Shown: positions 1 through 7,881, numbered from the stretch's first letter. The stretch is 64,000 bases of DNA from Blastopirellula marina DSM 3645 (GCF_000153105.1 NZ_CH672376.1:673092-737091), one strand, 5' to 3'. Notes: a model not told the origin generated them from the letters alone. Translations and numbers: made by a program.

Positions 1-279
1 GGCACTTTCAGCCCTTCTCGACGCCACAGACGATAGACGCGTTTGAAGTTCACCTGCCAACCTTCCTGCCGCAAAAGCCGCGTGATCATGCGATAACCGT
101 AGCGAGGAAATTCGCCCGACCAAGCGTCGTTCTTCCGCGTCGTCGCGAGGCTTATAACGGTGCGAACTGCGAGCGACGCCCAGCGTCTGGCAGGCTCGCC
201 GTTCCGATACGTCGCACGATTGGCGAACATGCCGAACCGTCTCGCGCCGCCGAGCCGGGCTCAGAAGTTTCCCTCCGCC
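1..279 (-). pseudogene. IS3-family transposase OrfB, 5' part, frameshifted and cut by window edge
   Basis: After a -1 shift at the orfA end the frame reads LLSPARRRETVRHV, then a typical OrfB N-terminus (QSCDVSERRACQTLG, RSSHRYKP). Around 108-122 the frame breaks. The stretch upstream ends in EERRLVG, while the standard continuation FPRYGYRMITRLL and the motif NFKRVYRLWRREGL appear in another frame. Compared with ordinary OrfB proteins about seven codons (the R-x-HELV segment) are missing at the break, so this is a small deletion that also shifts the frame. The DDE catalytic core lies outside the window. I call it a pseudogene from the frameshift alone. Confidence 0.7.
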
Positions 280-545
280 GCCTCTCGCAGAATCCGCTTG
301 TCGAGCTCCGCTTCGGCGAGCAACTCTTTCAATCGCTGATTCTCCAGCTTCAGTTCTCGCAGTCGCCGCGCTTCATCCGACTTCATCCCGCCAAACTGCT
401 TCTTCCACCGCATCCAGGTCGCTTCGCTGATCGCCAAAGCCTGAAAAACTTCGGCTGAAGACTTGCCCGCCGCCAACATCGCCTCGCCTTCCTGCAAGGC
501 CTTCACAATCTGCTCGGGACTACGTCGTTTTCGCTTCTTCGTCAT
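261..545 (-). CDS. IS3-family transposase OrfA (helix-turn-helix protein)
   Basis: Small DNA-binding subunit of an IS3-type transposase, about 94 residues. The first half is an HTH_Tnp_1-type domain (KKRKRRSPEQIVKAL; the recognition helix lies around SEATWMRWKKQFGG). The second half is a leucine-zipper-like coiled coil (RRLRELKLENQRLKELL) as usual for OrfA dimerisation. I prefer the ATG at 545 to the upstream TTG at 563, because AAGGAG lies a few bases upstream of it and the protein then lines up with the second OrfA at 4450. The gene ends in GGA-AAC-TTC-TGA, where a GGGAAAC heptamer in the right phase could send ribosomes into orfB. Identity is sure at family level. Confidence 0.85.
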   Translation of the reverse strand: MTKKRKRRSPEQIVKALQEGEAMLAAGKSSAEVFQALAISEATWMRWKKQFGGMKSDEARRLRELKLENQRLKELLAEAELDKRILREAAEGNF

Positions 546-613
546 CGGAGTCTCCTTGGCCAAAATCGGCCTCTAGACTCTCATAACACATGGACCAGTT
601 TTTGGGGAGCACG

Positions 614-793
614 CCAAATCCGTCCCGAAGAAATGGAGAAAATTGAACTGCAGCTAAAAGATATACCTCCTCGTGGGAGGACCTTCCTGCCACGACGGAA
701 TCCTGCGGGAAAAAGCAGCTCAGTTCAGGAATTCAGAACACGACGTTTGACAATAGATCCGAACTTCGCAGTGAGTGGTGCAAAATTCTAGGC
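614..793 (+). pseudogene. C-terminal remnant of an unknown gene cut by IS3
   Basis: Starting directly at the IS3 terminus, an open plus-strand frame encodes about 57 residues (IRPEEMEKIELQLKD, then IPPRGRTFLPRRNP) and ends with TAG at 791-793. It has no start codon of its own near the IS end. The composition (charged, with a short amphipathic helix) is protein-like, so I read it as the tail of a gene whose upstream part lies beyond the IS element, outside the window. No family is recognised. It could also be a chance open frame. Confidence 0.35.
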
Positions 794-820
794 TGGTCGT
801 TATGCCTACATCGTCGCTAG

Positions 821-1381
821 TTAAAAGTCAACGCTGGTCCATTCACTCGGCTTCAGCTCATCAATTCCTATTGCGCGGGCCAATGCCTTGCCTATTTCAG
901 ATGGTTCAATTTCAAAACACGCGTCGAAAGAGAACTCGAGAACAACCTCATTTAGAGGCACGTCCCAGCCAGACGTCCGGCCATTTCGCATCATTGTCAC
1001 TCTTTCAGGCTCGATTGGTAGCAGAACTCGAGAAACTGCTTGAATCAAAGCCAAGGTTGTTTGATCTGTGCCATCACTATCCTCTGAAAAAAGAGGCCAG
1101 TAGTCACTTCCTTCATCTCCTTCACTTTCATATTCCTCGATTTTAGCTTGAATGGAATCCGACAAAATCTGCTTTATCTGATGAATTGACTTGGCATGCC
1201 GCACCCTGCCCAATAAACGGCTTTCGCTTGATCCTATCCGGTAGCAGAGCAAAGCAGCATCTCGCTGTACTCCCTGTTGGTGCTCAGGAGTCAGTAGTTC
1301 GAGGAATTCAGAAAACGCCAACAGGTAACCCTTGTGAGACCACGTATCCATTTTGCTGTCCAATGTAATGGTTGCGGGCAA
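821..1381 (-). CDS. hypothetical protein, 186 aa
   Basis: No family recognised. The protein is acidic with two halves: an N-terminal helical part (SHKGYLLAFSEFLELL, CYRIGSSESRLLGRV), and a C-terminal part ending in a conserved-looking segment (EVVLEFSFDACFEIEPSEIGKALARAIGIDEL). There is no signal peptide or membrane segment. The start at 1381 is only 10 bp after the stop of the repeat-protein gene (1392), so the two were probably one transcription unit before the ISAs1 insertion. A second ATG at 1351 (MDTWSHKG) is an alternative start. The two-gene layout suggests a partner or immunity-type protein, but nothing in the sequence proves that. Confidence 0.6.
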   Translation of the reverse strand: MPATITLDSKMDTWSHKGYLLAFSEFLELLTPEHQQGVQRDAALLCYRIGSSESRLLGRVRHAKSIHQIKQILSDSIQAKIEEYESEGDEGSDYWPLFSEDSDGTDQTTLALIQAVSRVLLPIEPERVTMMRNGRTSGWDVPLNEVVLEFSFDACFEIEPSEIGKALARAIGIDELKPSEWTSVDF

Positions 1382-1851
1382 TTAGTTTGTGTTATGAATT
1401 CCGACTTAGAATCTTCGAAATGTTTGGTGAAAGGAGATTCACATCGACTAAAAGTGGCCCACGATGGCGAGAAAGCAGAGTAGCAGATTCTTCATCAATA
1501 TCTTTTAGACCTGTTAGCGAGAGTGTCCCTGAGTGGTTCGACAGCTCATAAGCAGCCCTTGGAGTCAATTCCTGGATGGCATCAAGCGGGAGGTACCAGC
1601 CAGTAGACGCTAAGAGCTTGGCGTCATCAGTTGTTATCTCTCTCACTTCAGATAGATCGAAACTTACGGGTTCCCTTACAAAGCTAATGATTGCCAAGCG
1701 GCGGTCTTCTGCAGTTAGTACAGCTAGATCCGCTTCGTGGGCTTCAATTTCCAACCGCTTAGCCTCGAAGGCCTCGACTACTTCAGGGAGACACGCACTG
1801 GTATCTAGGTAGATATAGTCCCTATGCTGTGCCAAATTACATGCCGCCTCC

Positions 1852-1861
1852 GCGGAAAAAG
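1852..1861. repeat. 10-bp target-site duplication of ISAs1, left copy
   Basis: GCGGAAAAAG directly abuts the outer end of the left terminal inverted repeat. The identical 10-mer lies directly outside the right repeat at 3125-3134. ISAs1 elements are known to make duplications of about 8-10 bp. Confidence 0.9.
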
Positions 1862-3124
1862 CACGGCGATCGCACCATAAATCACGTCCCCAGCAACACT
1901 TCCAACAAGTAGGCGTCGTTCCTTCCAGCTTTTAGCCGCTTGTTCTTCACGCCCACCTTCGCCGTTTTGTTGTTCTTCAACAAGCTCAGGCTTGTTCTTC
2001 TTAGCAGACTGAAGTTGACGTCGGCGTGGCCTTTGCGGATTCGACTTTGGTCTTCGCCGAACGTTACGTCGAGTTGCCAGTGGAGCGAATTCTCAATGCT
2101 CCAGTGCCCTCGGACCGCTTCGGCGAAGCGTTTGCCGGTGAGATATTTGCTCACGATGTAGTAGCGTACTTCACTCGTCTCTTTGCCGTTTTGCTTGACG
2201 ATATTGATCGTCATTCCGATCGCCTTCAGCTTCGTCCAACGCGAGGCGTACGGAAAATCATCGGCGTCGATTGGACAGAGATAGTAGTAACGCGACTCTT
2301 CGCGGCCATGCCCTTTCTCGTGCGTCTCGTGGCGGTGAACTTTCATTTTCGCAAAGTCGATTTCCATCGCAGCGGCGAAGTGATCGCGAATCGCTTGATG
2401 CAGATAACGCTGATTCCCTTTAATCGCCAGACAGTAATCACCGCCTGCGTTAACGATCTTGGCGGCGATCTCTTTCTGACAACCCATCGCGTCGATCGTC
2501 ACCAAACAGCCGGAAACCTCGATGATTTCGAGCAATTTCGGAATCGCCGTGATCTCATTACTCTTCGCGTCAGTCGCGACTTGCCCGAGACTCACATGAT
2601 TGGCGGTCGCCCAGGCGCTGACCATATGAATCGCGGCCTTGCTGCTGGCGGCGTCAAAGCTGCGCCGCAAAGTTTTGCCGTCGATCGCGATAATCTGCCC
2701 ATCGGTAATCTCTTGCAACGAAGTGATCCAGCTAAGCAAACACTTCTCAAATTCAGCCGGCTTCAAAGCGCCGAGAATCGCGTTGAAGCGATCATGCGAA
2801 GGAACGCCGGTGCTCATGTCGAGGAACTGCGAAAGCCACTCTTTCTTGTCTTCGGCCCAGTCAGTGATCGCAACGAAATCATCTGCTCCACCTAGCACCG
2901 CACAGAGCGACATCGTGACGATGTTGACTAGCGGATAAGTTACCTTGCGAGTCCGCGGATCCGTCAGATCGGCGAAGTGTTCTTGAATCGAAGCGCGCGA
3001 TGAAGACGACATGCTGAACAACTCTCGGCAAGACAAACGCTTGGCCGCGATCAAGCAATCACGAAACCGCCAAGACGCACTTGCCGGATTGTCGCAGGTT
3101 GCCCATCATGGCGCAATCGCCGTG
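1862..3124 (-). mobile_element. ISAs1-family insertion sequence, complete, 1,263 bp
   Basis: Both ends are present as imperfect inverted repeats. The left end begins CACGGCGATCGCACCAT and the right end is the complement of CACGGCGATTGCGCCAT. A 10-bp direct repeat (GCGGAAAAAG) flanks it. One uninterrupted transposase gene fills the element. The exact flanking duplication and the clean split of the host gene point to a recent insertion. This is the only IS in the window that appears fully intact. Confidence 0.92.
1882..3012 (-). CDS. ISAs1-family transposase (DDE)
   Basis: Full-length ISAs1-type transposase of about 376 residues. It shows an N-terminal DDE_Tnp_1-associated domain (FADLTDPRTRKVTYPL, SLCAVLGGADDF, WLSQFLDMSTGVPSHDRFN) followed by the RNase-H-like catalytic domain. 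Likely catalytic residues are Asp in IAIDGKTLRRSF, Asp in VTIDAMGCQKEIA, and Glu in HWSIENSLHWQLDVTFGED. I chose the ATG at 3012 (MSSSSRASIQEH), which matches the family's usual N-terminus; an in-frame ATG at 3054 would add 14 residues. No frameshift or missing motif is seen, so it is probably active. Confidence 0.9.
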   Translation of the reverse strand: MSSSSRASIQEHFADLTDPRTRKVTYPLVNIVTMSLCAVLGGADDFVAITDWAEDKKEWLSQFLDMSTGVPSHDRFNAILGALKPAEFEKCLLSWITSLQEITDGQIIAIDGKTLRRSFDAASSKAAIHMVSAWATANHVSLGQVATDAKSNEITAIPKLLEIIEVSGCLVTIDAMGCQKEIAAKIVNAGGDYCLAIKGNQRYLHQAIRDHFAAAMEIDFAKMKVHRHETHEKGHGREESRYYYLCPIDADDFPYASRWTKLKAIGMTINIVKQNGKETSEVRYYIVSKYLTGKRFAEAVRGHWSIENSLHWQLDVTFGEDQSRIRKGHADVNFSLLRRTSLSLLKNNKTAKVGVKNKRLKAGRNDAYLLEVLLGT

Positions 3125-3134
3125 GCGGAAAAAG
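3125..3134. repeat. 10-bp target-site duplication of ISAs1, right copy
   Basis: GCGGAAAAAG, identical to 1852-1861. Removing one copy and the element between them restores the repeat-protein reading frame. Confidence 0.9.
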
Positions 3135-4449
3135 CGAGACCATCGGAAGCATGTATGGCAAGATCACCGGTATGCTGCTTAAGAAGACGAGCCCCTTCGT
3201 CTGACAGTTCCGATATCATAAGGCTAAGCTCACCGACTCGATTTGCTAATGCCTCAATCACTGCATCAGAAAGATTACCACAAGCCAGTGTCAACTCGCC
3301 ATCGAAATGCGATTGTAGGTGCAGAGCGGCTTCGAGCGAAAGTTCAGGAAACGATAAGAATAAGTTTCCCCGGTGTTTTGATAGGCCTGCAGCAACCTCG
3401 GGGTTAAGCTCTGCCTCAGAAGTCACCTCGATGACAAGTTCTCCGCAGTGCTTACCAAGCCACGATGCGCTTGTTGCGGATAGCTTTGTAAGGCCCGCAA
3501 ACCGGAGTTCACCGACATGTCGACTTGCATACTTTGCGGCGGAGTCGGAAATCTCTTTAAGTGCTCCGAAGCTAAGCTCGCCACAATGCCGAGAAAGCGA
3601 TTTTATCGAATTATCCGTTGCAAATGACAATGAACCCAGACATAACCCTCCGATGTGCTTGCTTAAATGACCGGCGGCCTCATCCGAAAGTCTCGTGATC
3701 TCAAGTGAAAGGGAACCGTCTTTCTTTCGAAGTAGCTTCGCTGCATCAGCGTTGATTTCGGAATACTCATCCAGGTCCACTGAGTCGTGATCTGCCAGGA
3801 ATTGTCGGACGATTTCCTTTGTTAAAACGAGCGGGTCAGTCATGCAAAGCCTTGATTTAAGATTGCTGTAGATTGCACCGAAGGACTAACTGGAATTTGC
3901 ATTTCAATTGCTTATACATGATGGGATAGCACACACCCTCCGTACAACTAAAACGAGGCTTTTGCCGAGCGGAAATTTATCGAAACGTGATCGCACGGTC
4001 AACTACACTCCCCACCGATCGGCGTGGGTAACGCGGTTCATCTGAGATATCGAGCGTGCCGTCGCCTGCTTTTTCGGCGTATTTTAGGCAGTCGCAGAGA
4101 TCCCGCAGCCAAGTATTTCTCATGCCGGTCGCCACAGCGAACAGAGCCCGCGGGTATCCAGCTGTCCGTAATCGGTCAAGAGCAGCAAGTGCCTCTGCCT
4201 GCCAGGGGCGTGGCGATAAGGTGACTACGCGAAGGTCGTCCGACTCCGGTTCAAAATGAGCCGCCGGGTACCTGGCTGCGAGTTGCGAGTAGTTATCAAC
4301 AAGCTCTGGAGTCAGCGGCGAAGCGACTTTCCACAGCGATTCAAACTCGGAGACGATTTGCGAGTGGGCCTCTGGCTCTGTGGAATGCTCCCCAAATCCT
4401 GATCCAGATGTTATGAAAGTCTAGAGCCACTTTCGGCGAAGGATTTTTC

Positions 4450-4731
4450 ATGAGCAAGAAGCGACGACGGCATTCTGCCGAACAGATCATCAAGAAGTTG
4501 CGGGACGCGGACGCCATGGTGGCGGCTGGCAAGAGCGTCGGAGAAGTGCTGCAGGCGCTGGAAGTCAGCGAGGCCACTTTGAGCCGCTGGCGATCGCAGT
4601 ATGGCGGGATGAAGAGCGAAGAGGCGAAGCGTCTCAAGTCGCTCGAAGAAGAGAACAATCGACTGAAAAAGATCGTCGCCGATCAGGCCTTGGATATCTC
4701 GATGCTGAAGGAGATCGCCAAGGGAAACTGA
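4450..4731 (+). CDS. IS3-family transposase OrfA
   Basis: A protein of 93 residues with the standard OrfA layout: N-terminal helix-turn-helix (KKRRRHSAEQIIKKL, SEATLSRWRSQYGG) and a C-terminal coiled coil (AKRLKSLEEENNRLKKIVADQ). It is clearly related to the OrfA at 261-545 but not identical, so the two IS3 copies are different elements. An upstream GAAGGA lies close to the ATG. The last codons are AAG-GGA-AAC-TGA, so the slippery heptamer GGGAAAC sits immediately before the stop codon. Confidence 0.88.
   Translation: MSKKRRRHSAEQIIKKLRDADAMVAAGKSVGEVLQALEVSEATLSRWRSQYGGMKSEEAKRLKSLEEENNRLKKIVADQALDISMLKEIAKGN
4722..4728 (+). promoter_or_regulatory. putative -1 ribosomal frameshift site GGGAAAC
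   Basis: In the orfA frame the heptamer reads G-GGA-AAC directly before TGA (4729-4731). It is a canonical X-XXY-YYZ slippery sequence in the correct phase. A -1 slip yields KLTTPQSRRAAVKQL, which continues without a stop into OrfB. The same heptamer in the same phase occurs in the other IS3 copy (minus strand, around 274-280). IS3 elements are known to make the OrfAB fusion by -1 frameshifting, usually on A-rich slippery sites. Confidence 0.6.
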
Positions 4732-5693
4732 CCACCCCTCAGTCGCGACGCGCGGCGGTCAAGCAGCTTCAGGAGAAGTTTTCAGTCTCCGAAAGGCGGG
4801 CCTGTCGCTGGCTCGATCAGCCTCGATCGAGCCAGCGATTTGAGGGGAAGCCGAAGGACGAAGACGTGCGTCTGACCAAGCGGATTTTAGAGCTTGTACG
4901 GCAGCGACCGCGCTGGGGTTATCGTCAGATCTGTCAGTTATTGCGGCGCGAGGGGGAGACCTTGAACATGAAAAAGATGTACCGACTTTGGAAAGCGGCC
5001 GGGCTGAAAGTTCCGCAAAAACGCCGTAAAAAGCGGGCGACAGGCGTCTCGACGAACGCTTGCCACGTGCAGCCGGCCGGGTTCATGCACGACGTGTGGA
5101 CATGGGATTTCATTCAGTCATCGACGATCGATGGCAGGACGATCCGCTTTTTGAACATCGTGGATGAGTACACGCGGCAGTGCCTGGCGATCAAGGTTGG
5201 CCGCAGCATTACCAGCGAAGACGCGATCGATACGCTCGCCGAGCTGTTCGCGATGCATGGCGCGCCGAAGCGGATTCGCTGCGACAACGGCCCAGAGTTT
5301 ATCTCCTGCGCGATCAAGACCTGGCTGGACCTGATCGGCGTCGAAGTACTCTACATCGAACCAGGATCGCCCTGGCAAAACGGCTTGTGCAAAAGCTTCA
5401 ACAGCCGCCTTCGCGACGAATACCTGCACCAGACTGACCTGCTGAGCTTGGAGGACGCAAGGATCAAGGCCCGGGCCTGGCGCGAGGACTTCAACCACAA
5501 CCGCCCGCACAGCTCGCTCGGCTACCTGACCCGGCCGAGTTCGCGCGCCGCTGTGCTGCTTCCACTTCAGTCGCTGCGCTCCTTCCGTTCCAGCAGCACA
5601 GCGACTCCATTGAATCGTTACCTGTTTCCCAAACCAATCTTTCATAACGCTTGGTACAGAAAATTGGGGCAGGCCATCTGCTTCCCGCGTTGA
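4728..5693 (+). pseudogene. IS3-family transposase OrfB, catalytic Glu replaced and C-terminus frameshifted
   Basis: Integrase-core transposase subunit expressed by -1 frameshift from orfA; the first start codon inside the frame is GTG at 4866. The HTH_21 region (RPRWGYRQICQLLRREG) is followed by the rve core with Asp in WTWDFIQ and Asp in RCDNGPEF. The third acidic residue, normally Glu in GYxESFN, is Lys here: NGLCKSFNSRLRDE with AAA at 5391-5393. Near 5530 one base is missing, because the expected tail (LTPAEFARRCAAS) appears in another frame and ends at TAA 5645-5647, while the actual frame runs on to 5693, through the IS terminus. Both lesions argue that the transposase is dead. Confidence 0.85.
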
Positions 5694-6621
5694 AAGCAAG
5701 TTCCACTCAATTCCTGTCTGCAACGCCGGCTTCGACAGATTACTACTGCCGACCGAGAGGAAGCCCTGATGTTCGTCGGCAATACGCCAGGCCTTCGGAT
5801 GAAAGGAGGCTGGCCCAGACGGCAGCTTAGCGATCTCAATCAATTTCACGAGCAGTCGCTCGGCTTGAAACTCTTTCACCGCCGAGTCGCACCACCCCAG
5901 CAGACGCCGCAGGGCCTCGGCATCAGAGATGTAAAGATAGTCGCTGACTAAGATCCGCACTTGGGCCTCGTTCCGAATCGCTTCGAAGAGCCGCTCTTCA
6001 ATGACGTCGAGCCCCGAGAGTTGCACAAACGACGCCAGCACGTCCACGAACCTCGCTCCAGCAATCCGCGATGACAGATGATCCCACAGCGGCGAGCGCG
6101 GATGTCCCGCGCTAAGTTGTTGCAGTCCAACCGGCTTCGTCAGATGCGTAGTCGACTCTGGCGACTTCACCAGATAATTTCCCTTGCCAGGAATCACATG
6201 CCGAACGCCGCCCCGTGGATCGGCCGTGTCGCCCCGGTACCGCGGAATGACATGGATATGAACATGCGGCACCGTCTGACCTGCTGCATCGCCGGCGTTA
6301 AAGCCGACGTTGTACCCATCCGGCTTCTGATCAAGCAATTCGTCCAGCTTAGACTTGACCGCATTTACCAGCTCCATCAAGCCGGCCTGCTCCGCCGCAG
6401 ACGCTTCAAACCAAGTCGGCACCACCCGCCGCGTAATTACCAACGCGCGTCCCGGGCTGACCGGGAAGCCATCAAATATTGCATAGGCTACCGCATTTGA
6501 TGCGATCCAGTCGTTTGGAGATAGATAACGTCCTAATTACTGCGCACATTTGAGAGCCAGCCCTGGCTCTGGTATGGATTTGATTAGCAACATCAACCAC
6601 CACCAGAACCAAGGACTGACC

Positions 6622-7814
6622 ATGACGAATTTACCAGAAGATCGGACCGGCGAAGAGATCCGGGATGCGATTAAAATTGACGGCGAAGCGGTGCGGGGGC
6701 ATCTTGATGAACTGGTCCGCTCGACCGTCGAGGAGACGTTGAACAAGATGCTGGACGCTGAAGCGGATCAGATTTGCAACGCCAAGCGTTACGAGCGGAC
6801 GGCGGACCGCGTCGACTCGCGAGCCGGGTCGTACTCGCGGAAGCTGCAGACCAAGGCGGGCGAGGTCTCGCTAAAGGTTCCTCGGCTGCGAAGCCTGCCG
6901 CTGGAGACGCAGATTATCGAACGTTACAAACGTCGCGAATCGAGCGTCGAAGAGGCGTTGGTCGAGATGTACTTGGCCGGCGTCTCGGTCCGCCGCGTGG
7001 AAGACATCACCGAGGCGTTGTGGGGCACGCGGGTCAGTTCGAGCACCTGGAATGCCCCCATTTTCTGGTCCACTCGTTATGAGAGTTCGGGTTGGGTAAA
7101 AGGTATCGCAGTGGACTGCTGGAGTGCAGGCGCAGCCGGAACGGAAGCAGGCCACTGCGATGCGAAATCTGCGGGGGTTTGGCCGCCCAGACTGCTATGA
7201 GGGCGACGGTGGTTGTAGGTTTGTCGCCAGGCGGCGATGACAGCGAGAGCTGGCGAACGTTCCTACGCCATCTCAAAGAGCGTGGCCTGCAAGGCGTGCG
7301 GCTGATCACCAGCGACAAGTGTCTCGGCCTGGTCGAAGCACTCGGCGAGTTTTTTCCCGAGGCGGCTTGGCAGCGCTGCATCGTGCACTTCTATCGCAAC
7401 GTGCTGAAGGATGTGCCGCGCGGCAAGTCACGCGACGTAGCGGCGATGCTGAAGGCGGTGCACGCCAGAACTGCAGCGAGTGAAAAAGCGGAGCAAGTGG
7501 CCGAGAAACTGGCCGCGTTACGGCTGGGAAACGCAGCAAAATGCTTCCGAGCAGGCGTCCAGGAAACGCTGGCGTACATGAACTTCCCCCGCGAGCACTG
7601 GACAAGACTGCGAAGCAACAACATGCTGGAGCGAATCATGAAAGAGATCCGCCGTCGCACGCGAGTCGTCGGAGCGTTCCCCGACGGCCAAAGCGCCCTG
7701 ATGTTGGTCGCCGCCGGGCTGCGTCACATCGCGGGCACACACTGGGGCACAAGGCGTTACCTGGACATGGACCGCCTGCACGAACCGGAGGAGAGGGAAG
7801 ATCACGCAGAGTAA
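6622..7814 (+). pseudogene. IS256-family (mutator-type) transposase, interrupted
   Basis: N-terminal part from ATG 6622 (MTNLPEDRTGEEIRD) shows classic IS256 features: LDELVRSTVEETLNKML, AKRYERTADRVDSRAGSYSRKLQTKAGEV, VPRLRSLPLET, EMYLAGVSVRRVEDITEALWGTRVS. At about 7050 the IS256 frame is lost and resumes at about 7235 in another frame with WRTFLRHLKERGLQGVRLITSD, FFPEAAWQRCIVHFYRNV and LERIMKEIRRRTRVVGAFPDG. The second catalytic Asp and the Glu survive. The segment with the first Asp (usually YxxLDG) is missing. Roughly 60-70 residues of IS256 were lost or replaced, so it cannot be functional. Confidence 0.88.
7053..7235 (-). mobile_element. IS3-family remnant (orfB 3' end plus terminus) nested in IS256
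   Basis: On the minus strand the frame reads AVIAAWRQTYNHRRPHSSLG, then GQTPADFASQWPA, and ends PFTQPELS with TAA at 7077-7079. This is the C-terminal tail of an IS3 OrfB. It is followed by an IS3 terminus (complement of TGCCCCCATTTTCTGG at 7053) very like the right end of the copy at 5671. The rest of the element is missing and IS256 sequence resumes abruptly between about 7225 and 7245. It is a third IS3 relative, distinct from the copies at 1-613 and 4386-5671. Confidence 0.8.
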
Positions 7815-7815
7815 A

Positions 7816-7851
7816 AAAATGTTTTTGCCGCGCGCGGCAAAAACATTTTTC
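7816..7851 (+). terminator. perfect 18-bp-arm hairpin after IS256 transposase
   Basis: A fully palindromic 36-mer with arms AAAAATGTTTTTGCCGCG and its complement and no loop bases. It lies 2 bp after the transposase stop codon and just inside the right terminal repeat. The GC core followed by a T-rich arm could terminate transcription in either direction. It may also be part of the element's end structure. Confidence 0.6.
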
Positions 7852-7881
7852 CAGAGCCAGGCTGAAAATCAAATGTGCGCA

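Larger units (their letters stand above)
1..613 (-). mobile_element. IS3-family insertion sequence, left end and orfA plus broken orfB (partial, runs off window)
   Basis: The element reads on the minus strand from a terminal TGCTCCCCAAA at 613 downwards. Its first 90 bases closely match the left end of the second IS3 copy at 4386, sharing the TGCTCCCC start and a GTTATGA(A/G)AGTCTAGAG block. It holds orfA (545-261) and the start of orfB. The rest lies outside the window. OrfB is frameshifted, so this copy should be unable to move by itself. On the outer side of the terminus a plus-strand reading frame resumes at 614, suggesting that the element landed in a gene. Confidence 0.85.
1392..3843 (-). 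pseudogene. leucine-rich-like repeat protein gene split by ISAs1
   Basis: Two fragments, 3843-3125 and 1851-1392, join in frame once the ISAs1 element and one target-site copy are removed. The total is 1,179 bp, giving 392 residues plus stop. Across the join the protein reads GLAFSAEAACNLAQHRDYIYLD, which restores one repeat unit. The repeats run about 23 residues with the pattern LSDEAA-x2-LS(K/R)H-x-G-x-L-x-L-x2-L, seen at least seven times (LSKHIGGLCL, LSRHCGELSF, ASRHVGELRF, LGKHCGELVI, LSKHRGNLFL, LKQHTGDLAI, LSRHRGPLLV). Such short LRR-like repeats are common in planctomycete hypothetical proteins and suggest protein binding. There is no signal peptide. The intact product cannot be made while the IS is present, although a truncated N-terminal protein of about 245 residues could be. 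Confidence 0.85.
4386..5671 (+). mobile_element. IS3-family insertion sequence, second copy, 1,286 bp, inactivated
   Basis: Termini are TGCTCCCCAAATCC on the left and the complement of TGCCCCAATTTTCTG on the right, both followed inwards by GTTATGAAAG, giving imperfect inverted repeats that start TG and end CA. The element holds orfA and orfB in the usual -1 relation. It interrupts a HIT-PLD-helicase gene. No convincing 3-4-bp target duplication is visible (left flank GAA, right flank GGC). OrfB carries both an active-site substitution and a late frameshift, so the copy should be immobile. Confidence 0.85.
3977..6540 (-). pseudogene. HIT-PLD-DEAD/DEAH helicase gene, split by IS3 and cut at its 5' side by IS256
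   Basis: Reading leftwards from 6540, a HIT-like domain (FDGFPVSPGRALVITRR, then the histidine triad core PHVHIHVIPRYRGD) is followed by a phospholipase-D-type nuclease region with HxK (SFHPKAW) and the SSNLSKPAL..GIEWN half-motif. At 5672 the IS3 begins. On its other side (4385 down to 3977) a compatible frame continues with a helicase start: RPWQAEALAAL (Q-motif-like), then LFAVATGM where Walker A (ATGxGKT) is expected. The P-loop is corrupted to ATGMRNT and the frame stops after about 60 more residues. HIT plus PLD N-termini on DEAD/DEAH helicases are known in island-encoded defence-like proteins. Here the ATPase motor is gone and no start codon survives at the IS256 junction, so the gene is dead. 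Confidence 0.75.
6541..7881 (+). mobile_element. IS256-family insertion sequence with nested IS3 fragment, 1,341 bp
   Basis: The outer ends match as inverted repeats: both begin TGCGCACATTTGA and share AGCC(C)TGGCTCTGG a few bases further in. A mutator-type transposase fills the element but its middle is replaced by an IS3 remnant (about 7053-7235). The left flank (CTAATTAC) and right flank (ACTTGACG) show no 8-9-bp duplication, so later rearrangement or loss of the original flanks is likely. The element removes the start of the HIT-PLD-helicase gene on its left. Confidence 0.88.

Noticed and set aside
2026-2895. 289-aa plus-strand open frame inside ISAs1
   Set aside because: It is antisense to the ISAs1 transposase, whose motifs are clear; no family features on the plus strand.
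4383-5674. 3-4-bp target duplication for the second IS3
   Set aside because: Flanks GAA and GGC differ; alternative boundary choices did not give a clear repeat that also restored the frame.
5118-6443. 441-aa minus-strand frame spanning HIT-PLD sequence and the IS3
   Set aside because: Only the part above 5672 is the HIT-PLD gene. The rest is antisense of the IS3 orfB, joined by chance at the insertion.
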